Below are positions 58,085 to 64,000 of a DNA stretch of 64,000 bases, in pieces (within the stretch, counting starts at the first letter, position 1; each line of letters opens with the position of its first letter). The position numbers were made by a program, and so were the translations under genes. The stretch covers positions 6,077,246-6,141,245 of the forward strand of contig CM033402.1 of NCBI GenBank assembly GCA_019426215.1. Direction: 5' to 3'. The notes beneath the pieces are model-generated. The model saw nothing but the letters and a program-made list of their open reading frames with translations, searched no databases and was not told where the DNA came from. The stretch comes from Buddleja alternifolia. Taxonomy: Eukaryota > Streptophyta > Magnoliopsida > Lamiales > Scrophulariaceae.

Positions 58085-58300
58085 TTTAATTTAAAATTGA
58101 AAACTATATTAAATTATTAATTGAATATTGTACGATTGAAAAGCATAAATTAATAATTTATCAAAGTATTAATTGAATATTGTACGATTGAAAAGCATAA
58201 ATATTAATAATTTATCAAAGTATTAACAATTATAAAAACCAATTGATTGTACGATTGAAAAGCATAAATATTAATAATTTATCAAATTATTAATTATTGT
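58085..58300. repeat. minisatellite, three ~55-85 bp units
   Basis: TTGTACGATTGAAAAGCATA occurs three times (about 58128, 58180 and 58246), each followed by AATAATTTATCAAA. Confidence 0.85.
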
Positions 58301-58557
58301 TAAACGGTGATTCGCACAAAATACCTTTTCATAATATAAAAACAAGCACAAGCAATATAACTTACAAAATAATGTAAAAATAAACCGTACTTTTACTTAC
58401 AAACATTATTTTTCCATACATATTTTCCCCGAACGAATGCTAATCCGTTTTATTTCTCATTTTTGTATTTTTTAATCGATTTCTTCATTGTAACTTTCAA
58501 TAAAAATTTGTAAACAACTCATATACATTACATATCAAATGTTTGTTGTCCCATATA

Positions 58558-59608
58558 GGGAAAATTTTATATTTGGTCCCCCAATTTTACACAAAATCCT
58601 ATTTTGGTCCCCCAGTTACAGCTCTCATCAAATGTCATCCCTCAATTATCACTTTTCAATCAATTTTGGTCCCTCCATCAACTTTTGAGGTCAATTGAAA
58701 TATCAAAAATTGCATTTTACACCCCAAAAGACAAATTATGATCATTTTCACCCCAAAAAGAGTAACTAATGAATTTCACCCGTTTATCATATTTTTAATT
58801 ATGATATAGTTACATATTTTTAATTATGCATAAAATAAGACATGTTAAAATATATTATAGATGTGTATATATATAGATATCATAAAATTACACACCTTCT
58901 TAAATTACATAAAATGCTTGGTTAAAGAAACAAAATCAAGCGTATTTTCAGCCGAGTTCGTTAATTCACCGTTTCATTATCCATTTCCAACATCCAGACA
59001 ATCTTTGAACACTTTAAGCTTTTTCGATTTCACAATGATGAGAACAAATCAATTTATTCGAGCATCATCTGATAGGCATAGCAGCTTGCCCGACTCATTG
59101 CTTTGTCACATTATCTCTTTTCTCCCTATGAAATTCTCCGTTGCAACCAGCATTCTAGGTAGAAGATGAAGGTTCTCTAGATTGATCTCACTAATTTGAA
59201 TTTTGACTATGAAAATCATAAGGCAAATCTCGGGGACGTCCAAATGAGTTTCCGAGATATCATCAACAAAGTAAAGTTGTTCCGTAATGTGGAGCACACA
59301 AGTACATTTCGTCTCTCATATAATTTAATTTAAAAAAGTGTGTAATTTTATGTAATTCATATATAATTATAATATATCTTAACATGTCTTATTTCATGCA
59401 TAATTAATAAATATGTAAATATATCATAATTAAAAAATGATAAAAGGATGAAATTCGTTAGTTATTCTTTTTTGGGGTGGAAATTATCATAATTTATGTT
59501 TTTGGGGTGCAAAATGCAATTTTTGATATTTCAATTGACCCCAAAAGTTGACGGAGGGACCAAAATTGATTAAAAAGAGATAACTGAGGGACAACATTTG
59601 ATGAGAGG
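58558..59608. mobile_element. Pack-MULE carrying an F-box gene fragment
   Basis: The left arm (58558-58917) and right arm (about 59325-59608) are long inverted repeats sharing CCAAAATTGATT, TTTTTGATATTTCAATTGA and TTAGTTA-TCTTTTTGGGG words in opposite orientation. The right arm stops about 70 bp short of the left arm's outer end, exactly where a CACTA terminus follows (59618). The outer right end was therefore deleted or displaced. The loop holds non-TE DNA with the beginning of an F-box gene. Confidence 0.85.
59035..59330 (+). pseudogene. captured F-box/FBD/LRR gene fragment
   Basis: The first frame reads DRHSSLPDSLLCHIISFLPM then KFSVATSILGRR, a clear F-box domain of the plant F-box/FBD/LRR class, starting at ATG 59035 with some 5' UTR upstream. 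After a TGA (the expected Trp) and a one-base shift, the other frame continues IDLTNLNFDYENH...SFRDIINKVKLFRNVEHT, the usual next segment, with another Trp-to-TAG change. The LRR and FBD parts were not captured. Two stops and a frameshift make it a non-coding relic. Confidence 0.85.
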
Positions 59609-59617
59609 GAAAACTAG

Positions 59618-59755
59618 CACTACTACAGAAATGACCTATGACAGCGGGTTTTTTGGACCTATGACAGCAGTTTTAACCGCTGTCATAGGTACCGCTGTTA
59701 TATGGGTGGACCTATTACAGCGGTTTTTAACCGCTGTAATAGATGACCCTATGAC
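59618..59755 (+). mobile_element. CACTA element 5' terminus
   Basis: It begins CACTACTACAGAAATGACC and continues with subterminal hairpin words (CTATGACAGCGG/CCGCTGTCATAG and CTATTACAGCGG/CCGCTGTAATAG). It is cut at 59755 by the hAT element. The rest of it probably resumes beyond the window. Confidence 0.75.
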
Positions 59756-62700
59756 TAGGGGTGTACATAAACCCGCCCAAACCACCCGACCCGCCCAACC
59801 CGAACCGACCCGCCCGCAACCCGCTGGTTTTAAATTTTTATTTTATTTTAGCAGTTTAATTATTTTGCAACCCGCAAGCATCGGGTCGGGTTGCGGGTTT
59901 GTAAGTTGAAACCCGCTTATACCCGACTTGCCCGCCACATATATATAATTATATATATATATAATTATTCAAGAAAGACAGCATATTCTCGTCTTGCAAA
60001 ACTGAGTTCACAAATCTCCATAAACTTCATTAAAGCTCAACCTTTCCACTTCCCAATTCTAATTCGTTCGTGGCTATTCATCTTCTTGTCAAGAATAATA
60101 GCTATTTTCTTTTTCACATAGTTATACTTATAATTCTGCCAAACGTATTGAAAAGAACCCCCAATTTGAAAAGACCCATTTACATAGAGGTAAAGAATTA
60201 GAATTTAGACAATCTGTTAGCTAAATAATTTGAAATTTTTAGTGCTTATGAAATTTACATCTCAATTCTCAACAATTTTGAACCAATCATTTGTGGGCTA
60301 ATTTCATTATTTTACTTCTTTTCCTAGTGCTTTGATTCTGACTTTTGGTGGGAGAAATTGGAGAAACGGGAATAGGGCCAAACGATTTCTTCTTGAAGAA
60401 CAAAGGTAATTTTCCTATGAATCTTTGCCTTGATTTATTTGTTTATGGTTGATTTTATGCATATATTCTTTATGTGTATCTACACAAATACTTATAACTC
60501 CTCAATACACACATTTTCTGCAATCACTGATGGACAAGGAAAAAGAAAAGAAAAGATTCTGATTCATTTTTATTTTTTTTTGGGAATCTTTCTCTTTTAG
60601 AATTGGAAAGAAACACTTCGAACTGTAGCTTCTGCTATTTCTTAGAAAAATTTATAATCTTCTCAACATCTAACAAGAAAGTTCTATGGCCATATTACTG
60701 TAACTTTTATTGATTTGTAATTATTTGCAAATAATTTCAAATAAAGCATGCGCCCTCTTTAAAGATGGCATGGATTTATATGTAAGATTATGCAGGCTGA
60801 AATCAAACGCTAGACACATCACAATTGTTGTCTGCTTTATTACAAAGAGAAAATATATGAAATAATAAGCTTAAATTCTGATTAAGCCACATTTTATCAT
60901 ATTGGGGTACTTATTTGTCTTCTTCCCACCACATTTGAACATTGAAATCTGTATTTGATTAATACAAAGTGTTTCATCTCTTAATCTAATTATTTATACT
61001 AAATTTTAGGTAATTATTTGGCAATAAAGCTTGCTTATTTCTAAATATTTAATATTTTTATTTTGTTTGGAGAATCAAGAAAATAACGTCGAAATTCAAA
61101 CATCTGACATGATGGAGAAATCAGATGCATCGGATCCTAAATTAATGCCGAAACCTCCACTTCCTACACCGAAATGGAAGCCTAATAATTGCAGAAAAAG
61201 AAAAAGGTCTACACAAACTAAGTCGATTCCTATGAAAGACGAGAATGTAGCATCTCCAGCTATCGGCAGAAAAAAAGTGTCATGGGTATGGGACCACTTT
61301 ACAAAATATGAGGGGAACGGGGAATGGAAGGCATCTTGCAATTATTGTGGTCAAGAGTACGCAGCACACTCAAAATTACATGGTACAGGTAATTTGAGCA
61401 ATCATTTGAAAAATCAATGCAAAAAATACCCTTATAGATCTATTGATGAAAAGCAAAAAACACTTGCTTTTGAGACCAAAAAGGAAAATGATGGTAGTAT
61501 ATCTATGACTCTTAAATCTGTGAGTTATAATTATGAAGAATGTAGAGTGGCATTAGTGGAAATGGTAATCATCGATGAGTTACCGTTTAAGATTGTGGAG
61601 TGTGAAGGGTTTAAAAGGTACTCTGCGTGTTTACAACCTAAGTTTACACTTCCAAGTCGAGTAACTATTGCTAGGGATTGCATGAAAATGTATTTTGATG
61701 AGAAGAAGAAACTTAAAAATCTTATTAAGTCTCAAAGAATTTGTCTTACTACAGACACATGGACTTCAATTCAAAACATGAATTACATGTGTCTTACTGC
61801 TCATTGGGTTGATGGAGATTGGAGGTTGCAAAAGAGAATTTTGAATTTTTGTGTCATTCCTAATCACAAAGGTAAGACAGTGGGCAAAATGGTTGAAAAT
61901 TGTCTTTTGGGTTGGGGTATAAATAAAATATTGACAATCACAGTGGATAATGCTAGTTCTAATGATGGTGCCATTAGTTATTTGAAAAAGAAAACTAAGT
62001 GTTGGAAAAATACAATCTTGGATAATGAATTTTTGCATTTGAGATGTTGCGCACATATATTAAATCTAATTGTGAAAGATGGTTTAAAGCAACAAAATGA
62101 TTCAATTCTTAAGATTCGGAATGCAATAAGGTATGTGCGATCATCTCCAGCAAGGCTTCAAGTTTTCAAAAAATGTGCAGAGATCGAAAAGATTGAAACC
62201 AAGAGTCTTGTTTGTCTTGATATTGAAACTAGGTGGAACTCCACCTTTCTAATGTTAGAGGCTGTTATTAAGTTTGAAAAAGCATTTGAGCGACTTAAGG
62301 AAGACGACTCAAGTTACGGAATGTATTTTGCTTTAGGCGAAAAAGATAATGATGAAGATGAAGGGATCGAGATAGTTGAGAAGGAAAAGGGGAGTGAGGG
62401 TAATGTGAAAGGAAGGGACAAAGATAGTAAACTATTTGGGCCTCCTGATGAAGAGGATTGGGATGTAGCTAGATCTTTTACAAAGTTTTTGAAGCTTTTC
62501 TATGATGTAACTTTGCAGTTTTCAGGATCCTCAAAAGTCACGTCCAACCTATTTTTTCTTGAACTTGTGGCTGTGCAAACTACATTGAAAAAATTATCTA
62601 AGAATAAGGATCCAAAAGTGTGTCTTATGGCTATGAAAATGCAACAAAAGTTTGCAAAGTATTGGGAAAGTGTTGATAAAATTAATTTTTTGTTATATGT

Positions 62701-64000
62701 TGCCACTGTTTTGGATCCACCCTACAAATTGAGGTTCGTAAGGTTCTGCTTTGATCAAGTTTATGAGAATGACTTTACCTTGGCTGATTTTATGGAAGAG
62801 CAAGTGAGAAACGCATTGACTCGCTTGTATGATTGTTATAAGCAATGTGATCTTAGTGAAAATCCTAAGCCTATGCCGTCAAGCTCAAATCAAACTTCAG
62901 CTGATTTGGACATTGATGAGAATGTGGACACTGTTAAGATTTTAGCCACCCAGTTTGAGAAACATTTGGAGGAAAATGATTACATTGAAACTAAATCTGA
63001 ACTAACTAGATATTTGGGAGAAAATTGTGAAAAGAATGTGGAAAGTTTTAATGTCTTGAAGTGGTGGAAAGATAATTCAATGAAATATCGCGTTCTCTCT
63101 CAAATAGCAAGAGATGTTTTAGCTATTCCCGTCTCTACGGTGGCGTCCGAATCAGCCTTTAGCACCAGTGGTCGTATTCTTGATCCTTACCGAAGTTCAC
63201 TTAATCCTGAAATGGTTGAGGCTCTTGTGTGCTGCCAAAACTGGTTACGTTCGGAGCCCTTCACGATTGACATTCAAGAATTTATGAAAGAAGTGCCAAT
63301 AGAGGAAGTAGAGAAGTATGAAGAAGTTATAAAAGGTAATATAAATTTTTACCATTATGTTTTAGACTTTTTGCTTTCTGTTTTGGCTTTGAATGATTTC
63401 CCTATTATGATACAAAATTTGTTTTGAATCTCTTCTCCATTTCAGAATTTAAAACTTGTGGAACAAGTGTTGAAGTGCAAGTAATTGACAATTGATGGTT
63501 CTTGTCACTAAGTTGAAGTAAAGCACTCTCGCTAGTTCATTACCTTTTATGTAATTATAAGGGCCTCATAAAATTAATTAGTTTTTATGTCTATTTGCAG
63601 AAATTTTCATATCACTCTATTTTCAGAGAGTCGTCCATATATCATGATGAGGTATTTTCTTTGTAAAATTTGAATTTATTTAGTTTAGAAGTGCTTATTG
63701 AATATTACTGACAGTAGCTCTAACTTGATTGTTTGATAGGTACAACTTCTTTAGAAATCTAAACTAGAAGATGGGAAATTATGCTGACATGTTGCAGAAG
63801 TCAAGATATGAGGACTGAGTACAATTTGCCATGATATCTTTCTTTCTTTCCCTTTTCTTTGTAGCTTTTTTGGACAATTTCAGATTTTATTTCTGAATGA
63901 TAAAAACTTGGATTAAACTGTAATAGATTGTGTTATTTTGATGTTTGTTGGATGCAAGTGAGATGGATGTAATGATTTTTAGTTTATTTTGACTGTTGAA
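59756..64000 (+). mobile_element. autonomous-type hAT element (right end outside window)
   Basis: It starts TAGGGGTGTACATAAACCCG, a hAT-type terminus, followed by dense ACCCGCCC subterminal words and GGGTCGGGTTGCGGG in opposite orientation near 59885. The 8 bases before it (59748-59755, CCTATGAC) are the predicted target duplication. An intact transposase gene lies inside. A likely non-coding first exon ends at a donor (AAAG|GTAATT, about 60406) with an intron up to about 61073. The right end was not reached. Confidence 0.75.
61109..63495 (+). CDS. hAT-family transposase (BED finger, dimerisation domain), intact
   Basis: A DNA transposase of the RICESLEEPER/DAYSLEEPER-like hAT group. The frame is open from 61031 to 63427; the Met at 61109 (MMEKSDASD) is preferred because the earlier part looks like intron end plus splice acceptor. 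Counting residues from 61031: basic CRKRKRS near 54-60; BED zinc finger around 83-132 (VWDHF, C103, C106, H125, C130); first catalytic Asp in CLTTDTWTS (~242); second in TVDNASSND (~305); RCCAHILNLIVKDGL; LDIETRWNSTF; third acidic residue in VASESAFST (~706); hAT C-terminal dimerisation segment LKWWKDNS to LVCCQNWL. A donor AAAAG|GTAATA at 63335 and acceptor TTTCAG at 63445 would replace the odd hydrophobic tail by EFKTCGTSVEVQVIDN, ending at 63495. All catalytic residues are present and no stops were seen. Confidence 0.9.

Overview
This is a nuclear DNA window from a flowering plant, most likely a eudicot. The evidence is QALGGH-type C2H2 zinc fingers with a DLNxxP repressor motif, a plant-type eEF1B nucleotide-exchange subunit, a plant UBA2-type RNA-binding protein, and a dense AT-rich intergenic landscape of nested plant transposons (Copia, TRIM, hAT, MULE/Pack-MULE, CACTA, Tourist-like MITEs, Helitrons, SINEs, a LINE scrap). 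I cannot name the species.

Layout. 0-26 kb: a tandem array of one C2H2 zinc-finger gene, all copies on the minus strand. The intact copy (676 aa, four fingers, C-terminal EAR motif) is at 23882-25912. Three degenerate copies follow at 21.1-22.6, 17.9-19.5 and 14.3-15.7 kb. A fourth, badly broken copy is scattered between about 0.5 and 12 kb, blown apart by Helitron-like elements, a 958 bp hAT element and a 3.7 kb MULE. The three degenerate copies share a different 5' region and have lost the first two fingers, so they descend from one defective ancestor. 26-34.5 kb: no gene; a mosaic of diverged repeated blocks, with a LINE tail and a hAT element whose insertion sites can be read against uninterrupted paralogous blocks. 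35.5-38.4 kb: a 2.88 kb near-perfect palindrome with a 10 bp target duplication, built of ~180 bp subrepeats and GC-rich hairpins.

40-50.5 kb is the conserved genic part, both genes on the minus strand. The first is a UBA2-like two-RRM protein (39972-41513), whose stop codon sits exactly on a consensus 5' splice site. The second is an intact six-exon EF-1-beta' (eEF1B exchange factor) gene (46025-50469) with a telo-box and TATA box; its 3 kb third intron holds another fold-back element. Between them lies a complete TRIM retrotransposon with two 238 bp LTRs. 51-56 kb: a decayed Ty1/copia element carrying a SINE in its reverse-transcriptase region and a Tourist-like MITE in its 3' LTR. 56-59.6 kb: small MITEs, a hAT element and a Pack-MULE that has captured the start of an F-box gene. 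59.6-64 kb: a CACTA terminus interrupted by a hAT element that runs off the window and carries an apparently intact transposase gene.

The genes do not form a pathway. Two are housekeeping RNA/translation genes and one is a probable transcriptional repressor family in decay. The rest is a record of layered transposition, much of it datable by nesting and by empty paralogous sites. Exact protein boundaries for the degenerate copies, and all claims about activity, are inference.
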